From contig NC_063050.1 of assembly GCF_018812025.1 (NCBI RefSeq), forward strand, positions 9,641,015 through 9,705,014: a stretch of 64,000 bases of DNA. Direction: 5' to 3'. Below are positions 45,326 to 56,224 of the stretch, piece after piece. This DNA is from Megalobrama amblycephala (Eukaryota; Chordata; Actinopteri; Cypriniformes; Xenocyprididae). Numbering within the stretch: the stretch's first letter is position 1; every line of letters begins with the position of its first letter. A program made the translations under genes and the position numbers. The notes beneath the pieces are model-generated. The model did no database searches and was not told the origin of the DNA. It worked only from the letters and a program-made list of their open reading frames with translations.

Positions 45326-46203
45326 CAAAGAAAAAGTCTTAGATCTTTGAGTTAAGATCGTAAAAAATGGGGGCAAAAACAGAAGAGTTGCGTTTATAAA
45401 TTTGTTCTGTGTATAATGTATACAAATTTACAAAAATCAACAATAGACAGTATATGTGTGTACCGGCATGTACAAATGCAAGGAAATGTAAATAATTATG
45501 GTGTGATAAATAAATAAGTAAATGTATAAATAATGTTGTTTAAACTTGTTTAAATATCCATATTTAAACAAGTTATGAAGTATCGAGTTTCCGCCAGACC
45601 ACCTTCTGTATTCAACGTATGCAGAAGGTGTAAAACTCTTGCAGTTCACAAAGCGTGCTCTATGTCATATATGCCTAGGATGACTTGAGGATGAGTAAAG
45701 CTTGGGGTTACAAAGTCTGTTTCGCCATGAAAGAAGAAGCTGTTGTAAGTCAGGCATACCAGTGCCCAAACTGCCCCAAACTTCACATGTGTTAAGAGTC
45801 CTGGCCTAAAGACATCTACATGCAAAATATTCAGTTAGTCATAGCACCACATGTTGGCAACAGGAAATGGCATGCTTTGTACTGTAATTCACTCACAGAA
45901 ACACTTTTAAATATGCCATGAAGTACCAAAAATACTAGAAACTCATTAAATCATGCAACACTTGGCTAAACGCTAATGTATGTGATTAACACCACAGAAC
46001 AGGAAGTTGTTGTAACTCAGGCATACAATTGCCCTGTCCAAATACCCACACTTGCGGTCTTTGCACTTGTGTACTTACATGACGTATTTCCTGTATTTGG
46101 CTCAAGTGTTCAAGTGGGCGTGAAAACTGCAAGTGTGTGTAGAACTTTTGATTACTCGATGAGACACACTTATAGTCTTGCAAAAAATGCAAGCGTTTAC
46201 AGC

Positions 46204-46250
<47 letters not shown>

Positions 46251-46348
46251 CAATACTTTGCATTTTAAAATACACTTCTAAATGTCTGTTCAGTGGTCGC
46301 TATGTAACTAACAGAAGACACAATTTTAAAATTATGGTGCTTCTTTGA
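45326..46348. other. Duplicated 5' flank of gene B
   Basis: 45720-46270 is a near copy of 39830-40330. A segment near 45430-45540 (GTACAAATGCAAGGAAATGT) also occurs at 63700-63780. No exon was seen. An ATT microsatellite lies at 46206-46251. Confidence 0.55.
46206..46251. repeat. (ATT)n microsatellite
   Basis: About fifteen ATT units in the duplicated flank; the homologous site near 40310 has only two or three, so the run expanded after duplication. Confidence 0.93.
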
Positions 46349-47104
46349 AGGGATAGTTCACCCAAAAATGAAAATTTGATGTTTATCTGTTTACCCCCAG
46401 CGCATCCAAGATGTAGGTGACTTTGTTTCATCAGTAGAACACAAATGATGATTTTTAACTTCCACCATTGCCGTCTGTCAGCCGGATAATGCATTTCAAT
46501 AGGAACTCCATCTGTAAGAGTAAAAAAACACGCACAGACAAATCCAAATTAAACCCTGCGGCTCGTGACGACACATTGATGTCCTAAGACACGAAACGAT
46601 CGGTTTGTGTGAGAAACCGAACATTATTTTTTACCTCTAAAACAGATGTCCAACTGCGTTCAGCACTCGATTAGTGAGGTCTGATCACGCTCTGACAACG
46701 GCAGTGATGTCTCGCGCTTATCCTTCAATGAGTGCCAGACATCACTTCAGCTGTCAGAGCGCGATCAGACCTCACTAACCGAGTGCTGAACGCAGTTGGA
46801 CATAGTGGTGTTTTAGAGGTAAAAATACTGTTCGGTTTCTCACACAAACCGATTGTTTCGTGTCTTAGGACATCAGTGTGTTGTCATGAGCCGCAGGGTT
46901 TAATTTGGATTTGTCTATGCATGTTTTTTCGACTCTTATTGATAGAGTTCCCATTCACTCCCATTATTTGACTGACAGACCGCAACGGTTGGAGTTAAAA
47001 ATCATCATTTGCGTTCTACTGAAGAAACAAAGTCACCTACATCTTGGATGCGCTGGGGGTAAACAGATAAACATCAAATTTTCATTTTTGGGTGAACTAT
47101 CCCT
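46349..47104. mobile_element. TTAA-type palindromic MITE, copy 2
   Basis: Same ends and inverted-repeat body as 24410-25159 (AGGGATAGTTCACCCAAAAA and complement). TTAA follows the right end; the left flank reads TTGA, a degraded target site. Confidence 0.82.
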
Positions 47105-48174
47105 TTAAGTGATAAAAAGCAGTTGCAAATGAAGTGCAAAATACACATAGCCTATATCTTTGCATTAATAAAATGTGCAACACTTTATATTTTACTACCA
47201 AATTATTTGTAATATGTAATTATTTTAACTTGCAGTTGAATGTTTTCCTTGACATCTTGCAATTTCGGGGCATGTGAGTTCCCAAACATAATACATGATG
47301 GCAAACACCTCGAATACCACTCCGAAGCTGGTAGCAGGAAGTGTGGCAAATACAAATGACTGACATAGTCCTCCTATATTTATATACTTGAATGCATATT
47401 GCCCACCGTGCTCTGTTTTACTAAAGCCACTTGGTGGCAGTGTCACGGGTGCGAGGACCCTTTCATTGCTGCTTGCAGCTTTATTAGTATGTCTGTTCTT
47501 GTTACAGTTCATTCTATCATTCGTTTTGTTTATCTTTCATACAGTCTGTGTGTTGTACAGTCTTCTGTGGTTGATTCTTTTATTGTTTATTCTGTCTTTA
47601 TTCAGTCTGTTGTTCGTACTGTCTATAGTTTGTTGTTTATTCTATCATTCTGATGTTTATTCTGTCATTTGTTCACTCGTTCCACTTGTTCATTCTGTCT
47701 ATTGTTTATTCAGTCTCTCAATCATTTGTTCCTTCACTCAGTCATGTTTGTTATTCATTCATCATGTCTTTTTTCTGTCTATTTGCTCACTCACGCTTAC
47801 CAGCTATCATGCATTTTTTTTTCTTTTCAGGATTAATAGAAAGTTATGAGAGTTAAGTTAGTGAAGAGAAAGGATCCTGCAGAGTCTGTTTGATATTTCA
47901 TCTAATGCAATGACATTCACTCATTTTAAAGTGTCCAAATACTCCCTGAGGCCACATGAAAACATAATAACACTATAATATACATTGTTATGATCTAAAG
48001 CTGTGGTTATGTTATTTTGAAATGCACAGTAAGGACCTGGTGTAGTGATGGATGTGGAAATAAAGGAAAGGAGAAGTTAAGCATTGCTCCACACTTTGTG
48101 TCAGTACGGAAGATAGAGTTGTTTTCCAATGTTCAATGATTTTATGTAGTCAAAAAGTGGCATAAATCTTCACC
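47105..48174. other. Upstream region of gene B with a degenerate tandem repeat
   Basis: 47490-47800 is pyrimidine-rich and built from loose variants of TTCATTCTGTCTATTGTTTA, which keeps several frames open without domain content. 47915-48174 duplicates the promoter-proximal flank of gene A. Confidence 0.6.
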
Positions 48175-49711
48175 ATGTGGAACTTTATTCTTCTTCTCTG
48201 GTCCTGCATTCGTATCGGTGAGTTCAAGATGTGTATGTGTGACTGTTTTACACTTCTCTGATTTTCACTGGTCTTGTATTTCTGCAGGAGTCTTTATTAA
48301 TACAGTAAATATGCTAATCATGGCTAATGATATATTTGTGTTTCAGCTGTTGTTGTAGGAGCTCCAGATACAGTTACAGGACACAGAGGAGAGAGAGTTG
48401 AGATCAGATGCTCATATGAACCCGGATATGAATCAAATTCAAAGTATTTGTGTAAAGGCGAGTGTAAATACGTTCCAAATAAAAACATCATTGCGAAATC
48501 AGGATCTCCAGCTAAAGACGAGAGATTCTCTCTGACTGACGACACGACCAACAGAGTTTTCACCGTCACCATTACTGATCTGAGAACAGAGGATGAAGGA
48601 CAATACTGGTGTGCTGTGAAGAGGAGAGGTCCTGATGACTATTCAGAGATTTTGTTGAAGATTAAACAGGGTAAGTGATTAATGTGACTTCTGCTCATTG
48701 AACTATAGTGATGTGGCTTAAATTCATGTTTGAATCTGAGTTTTTTTTTTTTTTAAACTATCAGCCCATTTTTAATGACAAGCATATGTGTTTCATCAGG
48801 TCCATTGACTCCAACCCCTTCACCTGACACAGGTAAACACCTCTCCACATCCTACAGCTGATATTTCTCTTATGTAAAGATCTGTCATTTAATTCTGTAA
48901 ACCATTTAAGTAGTTAATTGTGTCTTTTGTACTTCCAGGTTCATTTGGTATCATCATCACAGGAGTTTTGGTTTTGCTCCTGATAGGTGCTGTATTGGTT
49001 ATTGTGGCCATACGAAAGAAAAAGCAGACTCTTGGTAATATTTTTGAATGATATATGAATACATAAAATCTACATTACATACATACATATATCTGCTGTA
49101 TACACTTTATAGTCCGTAATGATGGAAAAACTCAGATTCAAGTTCGTATTTTTTTTAGTCAGATTCTTGCTGTGTAAACAAAACAGTTGAGACATTGAAC
49201 ACAATCTCTGGATTCAAGCTAACATGAAGAACTGAATTCAAATACTGGAAGAAGTTTTTAAATGTAAATAACATTCATCTGTCACAGGTCCGGTCTCCTC
49301 CTTCACCGAAGGGTTTCATCTGACATTAAGAGAAGGAGAAGAGGTGAGTCAGGAACATGTCCATCATAAACTGTAGTTCTTCTCAAGTAAATGTCAAGGT
49401 TCACTTTCTTCCTCAGTATGATGAAGCAATCATTTCCTTCTTCCAATTTACAGAATGAATATGATGAAGGGAACCCACCAAACCTTGGCCTGCCAAACTC
49501 ACACACAGCTCAAAGTGATATTTCTGCAGAAAATAAGTTTCACAGACCTGTGAACACAGAACCTGCCGACTCAGTAACAAACAATCATAATCTGGATCAG
49601 ATCTACACAGAACTCGACGCCAGTAGACAGAGTCACATTTATCAGTGTCTTATAGCTGATTCTGCTCAAGAAGAGTCAATCTATCACAACACTGATGGAA
49701 CAACTGACTGA
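48175..49711 (+). CDS. CD300/CMRF35/pIgR-like receptor gene B (V-TM, ITAM-only tail)
   Basis: Six exons matching gene A one to one: leader 48175-48217, V 48347-48670, stalk 48800-48832, transmembrane 48939-49034, juxtamembrane 49288-49343 and tail 49454-49711. They sum to 810 bp, 269 residues. The leader is identical to that of A. The V domain differs at scattered positions and is two residues shorter near its C-terminal end (KRRGPDDY). The tail keeps the ITAM D232QIY235TEL...Y247QCL with eight residues between. It has lost the LDYTNV ITIM by a short deletion, and the last motif reads SIY261HNT, whose Thr breaks the ITIM while keeping a Grb2-type YxN. Inferred: B is a more activating version of A, or a free ITAM adaptor-like receptor. 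Confidence 0.9.
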
Positions 49712-50151
49712 ACACTTGTACTCATACTGTAAAGAGTGATGTTCACCATTTAGGAAATGGCTAAATCAGCACAATGACATCAGAAACAGGAGAAAACAAA
49801 CTGTCTCAGTCAGGAAACACTGTTTGAATGGCCATCAATGGAGAAAGATGCTGTTGAAGCCATGTAGTGTAGTTATGACATCTACCAGCAGGGGTTAATT
49901 GGCTCTTGCTAACCATCTAAACCTCAATCACTCTGCAAAAACAGGTTTGATTTGACAAATTAGCTTTTGATTGAGAATTTAAATTACATTGTTAGTAGTG
50001 TTGTAAAGTCAGAATAAGAAAGAGCTTTATTGCCAGGTATGTTTACACATATGAGGAATTTGTTCCTGAAGCTTCCACAGCACAAACAGAATAATAAATA
50101 TAGAATAAATAAATACGAAATAACAATATACAAATATATATGTATATATAT
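49712..50151. other. 3' flank of gene B
   Basis: It duplicates the 3' flank of gene A as far as the AATAACAATATA segment, where the Gypsy-type element is inserted. Confidence 0.6.
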
Positions 50152-50471
50152 TGTTACGGCCAGCTCGTAACCGCAACAAAGATGGGACAGCCACACCACT
50201 GAATTAATAATAATAATTAATATTTATTACAAAATCTAGGGGTTTAGACAATACAAAAGGCAGACAACGATCGATCATGAAGCGAGGCAAACCGAGGCCA
50301 GCCGGAGATGATGTCAACTCTCCCTGCCCTCCTTCATTGCATGAAACCACGGCATATATCTCCACCTCCTAATGGAAATCAGGTGTCCTGCATCTCTGCG
50401 GCCACCTACAACACAAAAAAAAACAAAACCAGCAAATACCAAGAAAGATAAACGCACCCATACCCATAACA
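50152..50471 (-). repeat. 3' LTR of the Gmr1-like element
   Basis: A 320-bp LTR (the 3' LTR in minus orientation), bounded on its right by the purine tract that reads AAGAGGGGAGG on the minus strand. Confidence 0.93.
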
Positions 50472-50730
50472 CCTCCCCTCTTAAGAGAGAGGATCCTGCA
50501 AAAGAACCTCTAAAACAAATGTGCAAATATTATTCATTTAATTAATTTCATAAAGTTACGAAAAATCTAACATAACCACTAAACCCAAAATCATTATAAT
50601 CCACAGCAAACCCAGTCTGGTCCTTCTTTAATCTGATCCCCCTCTACAAATTGAACCAGCAACTCCCGGCGCCTAGGAAAAGCCACAGTCAGAATGAGGG
50701 AAGACAGAAAGAAGAAACAAAACATTTGAA

Positions 50731-51885
50731 TTAGCTGCCAAGAATCTCACACGGGGCACGAGATAAGGCATCAGCCAGTACATTCTCCACACCCCTTATG
50801 TGTCGAATGTCCAAAGGATAGGGTTGTAGAAAGAGAGACCATCGAATAAGACGCTGGTTTGGGCTCTGCAAAGAATGCAAAAAAGTAAGTGGATTGTGGT
50901 CTGAGTATACCACAACTGGAAAAGTACCACTTGTTAGATAAACTTCAAAAAACTGCAAAGCCCAAATCAATGCCAAGGCCTCCTTTTCAATAGTGGAGTA
51001 ATGCAACTGGTGAGACTTAAACTTCCGAGAGAAATAACAAACTGGTCTTTCTATACCCTGTTCATCCGTTTGCAACAATACCGCTCCAGCCCCGACTTGA
51101 CTAGCGTCAACCTGGATCTGAAAAGGCTGTCCAATGCGTGGAGCAACCAACACAGGTGCAGTGCTAAGCAACAATTTCACATTATCAAAAGCCCGTTCAC
51201 ACTGCAAGGACCACTCAAATTTAACGTTTTTCTTCAACAAATCAGTCAGAGGAGCGACCACTGACGAAAAATTTGGGCAAAAGTTCCTGTAATAGCCCAC
51301 CATACCCAGAAAACGCATAAGCTCTCGTTTCGTGTTAGGTGGAGGAAAACCATCAATTGCCAAGACCTTGGCGCGCACCGGACGCACATGACCCTGCCCG
51401 ACTACCTTCCCCAAATAGGTCACAGTCGCCTTGGCAAACTCACACTTCGCCAAGTTGACTGTGAGCCTAGCCTCCACCAAACGCTCAAACAGTGTTCGAA
51501 TGCGTAAAAGATGCTGCTCCCACGTGTCACTATATACCACGACATCATCCAAATAAACCGCACAACCATTTAAACCAGAGGTTACACCGTTCATCAAACG
51601 TTGGAAGGTAGCGGGTGCATTTCTAAGGCCAAAACTCATTACAGAATACGAATATAGCCCAAAAGGGGTAATGAATGAGGCAATCTCCTGTGCACGGGCG
51701 GTTAAAGGCACTTGCCAATATCCTTTCAATAAATCAAATTTACTGACATATTTTGCTGAACCGACTGAATCTACACAATCTTCCATTCGGGGTAATGGAA
51801 ACGAATCTGGTTTTGTCACATTATTCACCTTTCGGTAATCTGTACAGAAACGGTACGATCCATCTGACTTCCAGCAAACAAGGTG
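50731..51885 (-). pseudogene. Reverse transcriptase core and RNase H of the Gmr1-like element
   Basis: In the frame after the break: KSDGSYRFCTDYRKVN, KFDLLKGYWQVPL, MSFGLRNAPATFQRL and the YLDD catalytic box, then the connection (FLGMVGYYRNFCPNFS) and RNase H (QVDASQVGAGAVLLQ, YSTIEKEALALIWAL, YSDHNPLTFL, NVLADALSRAP). It ends at a stop about 260 bp before the 3' LTR. All motifs are present; only the upstream frameshift disables it. Confidence 0.9.
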
Positions 51886-53653
51886 ATGCCCAACTTGAAT
51901 ATGAAGGTTTAGCGATGTTATTTTCAACCATATACTTAATTTCAGACTCAAGATGCTGTTGTTTATCCAAAGAGACACGATAAAAACGCTGGCGTATTGG
52001 TTTCGCATCACCAACATCGATATCGTGCTCTATCAAATGAGTGCGTGAAGGTGAATCTGAAAACAATTTAGGAAACTCGGAAATCAAAGACAACAACTCA
52101 GCTCTCTGGTGTAGGGGCAAATGCTGCACAAAACCCTCCAAGTTATTAAGCGTCTCAGAATTTTTAAGCCGGGGCTGCAGCATACAATCCTCAGGTACTT
52201 TAACATCCTCAGCAACTTCCACGGACGAAGCTACAGCAACCGCCACATGAGCCTTCTCTGACACCAACGAACGGGAATAAAAGGGTTTTAACAAGTTAAC
52301 ATGGTACAACTGTGTGTGTCTCTTCCGCTCAGGTGTTGAGATCAAATAATTTTGATCACCAACCTGATGTACCACTGTAAATGGGCCTGAAAACTTGGCA
52401 CAAAAAGGAGAAGCAGGAAGAGGCAACAAGGCCAACACCTGATCCCCTGGACAAAACACACGAGTCTCTGTGCGTCGATCAAACAACCGCTTCATCTTCT
52501 TTTGCTTGTTTAACAAGTTGTCTTTAGCCATTTGACCAGCTAAGAGTAAACGTCGTCTAAAGCCGTCAACATATTGTAACAAACTCTGAGGTGGGTCAGG
52601 CCCTTTTTTCAGTCCATCATGAAGAACAGCCAATGGTCCACGCACTTTATGACCAAAAACCAACGCATTTGGACTAAAACCTAGACTATCCTGAACCACC
52701 TCCCGAGCTGCCAACAACAACCAGGGCAAACCATCCTCCCAATCACGCTTCAATTCCACACAATAGGCCCGAAGCAAAGACTTCATTGTCTGGTGGAAGC
52801 GTTCGAGCGCCCCCTGGCTCTGTGGATGGTAAGCACTAGAATGATTGCACTTCACACCAAGCTGCTGCAAAACTTCCTGAAACATATGAGAAGTAAAATT
52901 TGATCCTTGGTCGCTTTGAACAACCCTAGGAATCCCAAACACAGAAATAAACTGTGTCAGTGCTTTAACAATTGAACGAGTAGTGATTGAGCGAAGAGGA
53001 TAGGCAGCAGGGTATCTAGTACTCTGGCACATTACTGTAAGCAAAAAAGCATTACCTGATTTAGAAGGGGGTAATGGACCCACACAGTCTACAATCAGAT
53101 GCTGAAATGGTGGTTCAGTCGCTGGTATTGGATACAGCGGTGCTGGTTTTAGACCCTGGTTCGGCTTTCCTGTAAGCTGACAGGTTTCACAAGTTTTAAT
53201 AAACTTCCGCACATCTCTTTTCATACGAGGCCAATAAAAGTAATGCAACAAATGATTATAAGTCTTGTTAACTCCAAAATGACCCGCAACGTCGCCATGT
53301 GCAGTACGTAAAACAGTGTCTTGAAGAGACATTGGTACAACCACCTGAATACAGGCCTCACCCAAAGGTAACTCACTACCAGATAGCCATTTCCTTAACA
53401 GGATCTCATCCTCAATGAAACAGCCACTTGCTGCACTCGCTACCTCTTCAGCGGACAATGCAGCAGAAAACATTTCCTTCAAGGTGGCATCCTCCCGTTG
53501 CGCCACCACCAAATCCTGCTGAGAAACAGAAGGAAAAAGATACGAAAAGCCAGGAATTATTCTCTTTTTTTCACAATCAGACTTGAACTCTAAATCCTGC
53601 TTTTCAGACGTATTCTTACTCATTGCCCGAGTAACAGCACAAGTCACAAACAC
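51821..53653 (-). pseudogene. Integrase plus N-terminal reverse transcriptase of the Gmr1-like element
   Basis: A 610-residue frame. The HHCC zinc motif is H119, H125, C155, C158; the DDE core is D189 (LIVDCVGPL), D248 (QSDQGSNF) and E284 (SQGALERF). A chromo-like or GPF/Y-type C-terminal part follows (SGPFTVV). From about residue 500 the sequence is the N-terminus of a Gypsy-type RT (FPKLFSDSPSRTHLIEHDID, then SSWASPCLL), placing integrase upstream of RT. The frame breaks at about 51870-51885, just after SPCLL. Confidence 0.9.
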
Positions 53654-53675
53654 TTCAGAAAACTGTCGATCAACA

Positions 53676-54149
53676 TCAGCTTGTGCTGGTAAGGAAGGAG
53701 AATCTGTTACAATAGGAGGAGGTGGTACTTCCCAAAATAACCGAAATGCCCTCCACTGGCAGAGAAGGTCTCACGCCTACAGTAACCTGACCAGTGACCA
53801 AGTCTGACTCAAGTACAATTGCGTGTAATGGAACAGGCAGAACTTGTAACCCAATTCCTTTTATTAACACCTCATTTCCAGTACTGGAACTCTCAGAGAA
53901 AGGCAAAACAGACTCTAAAATAAAAGTCTCAGAAGCTCCAGTGTCTCTAAGAATTTTAACGGGAACTTTTTCATCACTTCCAACCAGAGACACAAAGCCG
54001 TCAGTAATGAAAGGAGCATAGCTCAACTTTTCTTCGTTACCCGCCACCAAGCTTTCCCGAATACAGGCTACATCAACATCAGGAACAACTAATTCAATAA
54101 CTGAAGACACAGCAAGAGCAGATTTTGGTTCAAATTTAGAACGGTTCAT
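53676..54149 (-). pseudogene. Aspartic protease of the Gmr1-like element
   Basis: Contains the catalytic triad as DTGAS (in KILRDTGASETF) and the downstream PVEGISVILG flap-side motif typical of Gypsy-type proteases. The frame ends soon after ILG; sequence normally found there is missing, and the pol frame resumes one frame over, so a small deletion has occurred. Confidence 0.82.
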
Positions 54150-54156
54150 TTTTGCT

Positions 54157-55305
54157 TTAAGAGCTGGGCAATCTTTTTTTCCAGTGTCCTTTATTCAAAC
54201 AATAAGCACACTGATCACCTTTATCTACCAAACTTCTCTGCTTTTTCTCAAGTTTCACATTAACAGGCAAAAAAGAACGAGTCTCCATAGGAGCACTTTC
54301 CACAGAGCCATTTAAACGACGCCAATGATTTTTTTTAACATCTCTATGAGTCAACACATATTCATCAGCAAGGACCGCCGCCGCCTCTACATTCTGAGTA
54401 CTACGCTCCGTTATGAAAACAGCCACATTTTCAGGTAAAGTGTTTTTAAACTGTTCCAACAATAACAATTCATAGAGTGAATCAAAATCATCTGCCTGTG
54501 AAACAGAGCACCAACGATCAAACTGAATCCTTAACTCTCTTGCAAACTCTGTGAAAGACTGCTGCGTACCTTTTCGTAAAGTCCGAAACCGTTGCCTGTA
54601 AGCTTCCGGAACTAACTCGTATGCCTTCAGCACCACGTCTTTTACCCTACTATAAACTTGACTGTCGCGAACACTAAGCGTCGAATAGGCTTTTTGAGCT
54701 TTACCACAAAACACACACTGTAAAAGTAGCGTTCTCTCACAATCTTCCCATCCCATAAGATCAGCCAGCCGTTCAAACAGAGTAAAGAAAGTATCTAAAT
54801 TGTCCTCATCAAATTTTGGCATGAGGTTAAGAGAACGAGAAACATCAAAAACTTTTGGAGCTGGACTAACTATTGGGGCCTGCAAATTCCCTGAATGATA
54901 TCCCAACTTACCTTCTCTAATCAGAGCAAACCTTTGAGATTCAATATCCAGTTTACGCAACTCAACTTCTTGACTTATTCTACTCTTCTCCATTTCCAAG
55001 AGCAACAATTCCTTCTGCTCTTCAAACGACAAAGATGAAAGTGTACAAACAGGAACATCCTTTTCTCCTTGATCTCCAGTAACCCCTGATTCAGATACAA
55101 CAAGAATACCCAAATCAATAAGAGCAGTTTTAACAACAAATACCACTCCCTCTTTTAAACTCTTTTCTTTAGTGGTAAGGCTGATTTCATACTTTTCTGC
55201 TACTTCCAATAACTGTTTCTTAGAAAGCTTATAAAAGCTCTCCTCAGTGGGATGCTCAAAAAACTCATCTAACGACGTAGTCATCTTAAAAAGCACAATT
55301 ATCAA
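54157..55305 (-). pseudogene. Gag of the Gmr1-like element
   Basis: The frame encodes a helical N-terminal part, a capsid region (LMPKFDEDNLDTFFTLFERL, then AYRQRFRTLRKGTQQSFTEF) and the start of a CCHC zinc knuckle (CAYCLNKGHWKK). The likely start is the MTTSLDEFF Met. At a seven-A tract (54174-54180 on the plus strand as T) the frame leaves the knuckle before its last cysteine; the expected continuation lies in the next frame and leads into the protease. This is either a one-base insertion or, less likely, a programmed +1 shift. Confidence 0.85.
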
Positions 55306-55575
55306 CCTCTAGATCAGAACATCAAATTCAACATCAACTTTTCAACTCTTTTCAAACTTCTCACATTTAGTGACTTTCCCCACTACCTACACACAACACT
55401 ACCTCAACCCTAGGCTTCGTGCTTCCACCAAGAGCTAAGTGACTTTAAGCACTCTAATACCGTCAGTACAGACCACTCTCGGATAAACCAGAGAGCGACT
55501 GTTACAGCGGCAGTGCCCTCAGCCCAGCGTCAGCACAAAAACAACAAACTAAAATAATAAAGGGTCAACGCAAGC
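55306..55575 (-). other. Gmr1-like 5' leader, gag-proximal part
   Basis: Untranslated leader between gag and the BEL insertion point. No ORF. Confidence 0.7.
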
Positions 55576-56184
55576 TGTTCTAAATTCCCTGTAAGAGTAT
55601 ATGGGAAGGACTTTTGTCATGAAACATCTTATAGTGTATTTCCACTGGGCGGCGCTAGTTTCCGCTATTCCGCTATTGTGTTTTTACTTTCACTTTTGCC
55701 AGCCGTTTGCTCCGCCATTTCTTCAGGTGTTAATGTGCGTGATTGAATGTAAGTTTATTATTTAATTATACAAATTATAAGTGATACATGTTTATTATGT
55801 TGTTGTGTTTAAATATTCAGTTTGTGCAACCGAATTTTACATTGTGCACTATGTTATAATATGAGAGCTATATACAGTGATTCACGTGCATATGTTCACT
55901 GCTGTTAATCCCCTCTCTGTGACATTGGTACATGCATAACTTGTCCGTAGTGTGTTACTGTTTGTTTATGTAACTTAATGTTATTGGACATACACTGATG
56001 TATATTTTTATTTTGTTCATTTCAGAAAGACCACATTTAATACCTTGCACATAACTGAATGATGCCAAATATGCAAACAAATATAAAGAGTTGAACTGTT
56101 CCATGTCTCCTGTCACGCTTCTTACCGGAGCCCCGTAGTGGATGAGCATTCACCTACCTATATTATTAGTTATAGTTCTTTTCA
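55576..56184 (+). repeat. 5' LTR of the BEL/Pao element
   Basis: The first of two nearly identical LTRs; differences from the right copy are single bases (for example TATATGG against TATACGG near the start, and one base missing near 55940). Confidence 0.95.
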
Positions 56185-56186
56185 TT

Positions 56187-56204
56187 TGGTCCTTCGAGCC
56201 GGAT
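56187..56204 (+). promoter_or_regulatory. Primer-binding site, tRNA-Tyr type
   Basis: Immediately after the 5' LTR the sequence TGGTCCTTCGAGCCGGAT is complementary to the 3' end (with CCA) of vertebrate tRNA-Tyr. Confidence 0.7.
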
Positions 56205-56224
56205 GCTACACTCATTACGGTGAT

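Noticed and set aside
47388..47856. Long plus-strand ORFs with many Leu/Phe/Ser residues
   Set aside because: They come from a pyrimidine-rich degenerate tandem repeat open in several frames, which mimics membrane protein composition.
53583..54021. Plus-strand ORFs across the protease region
   Set aside because: They are antisense shadows of the Gmr1-like pol frames.
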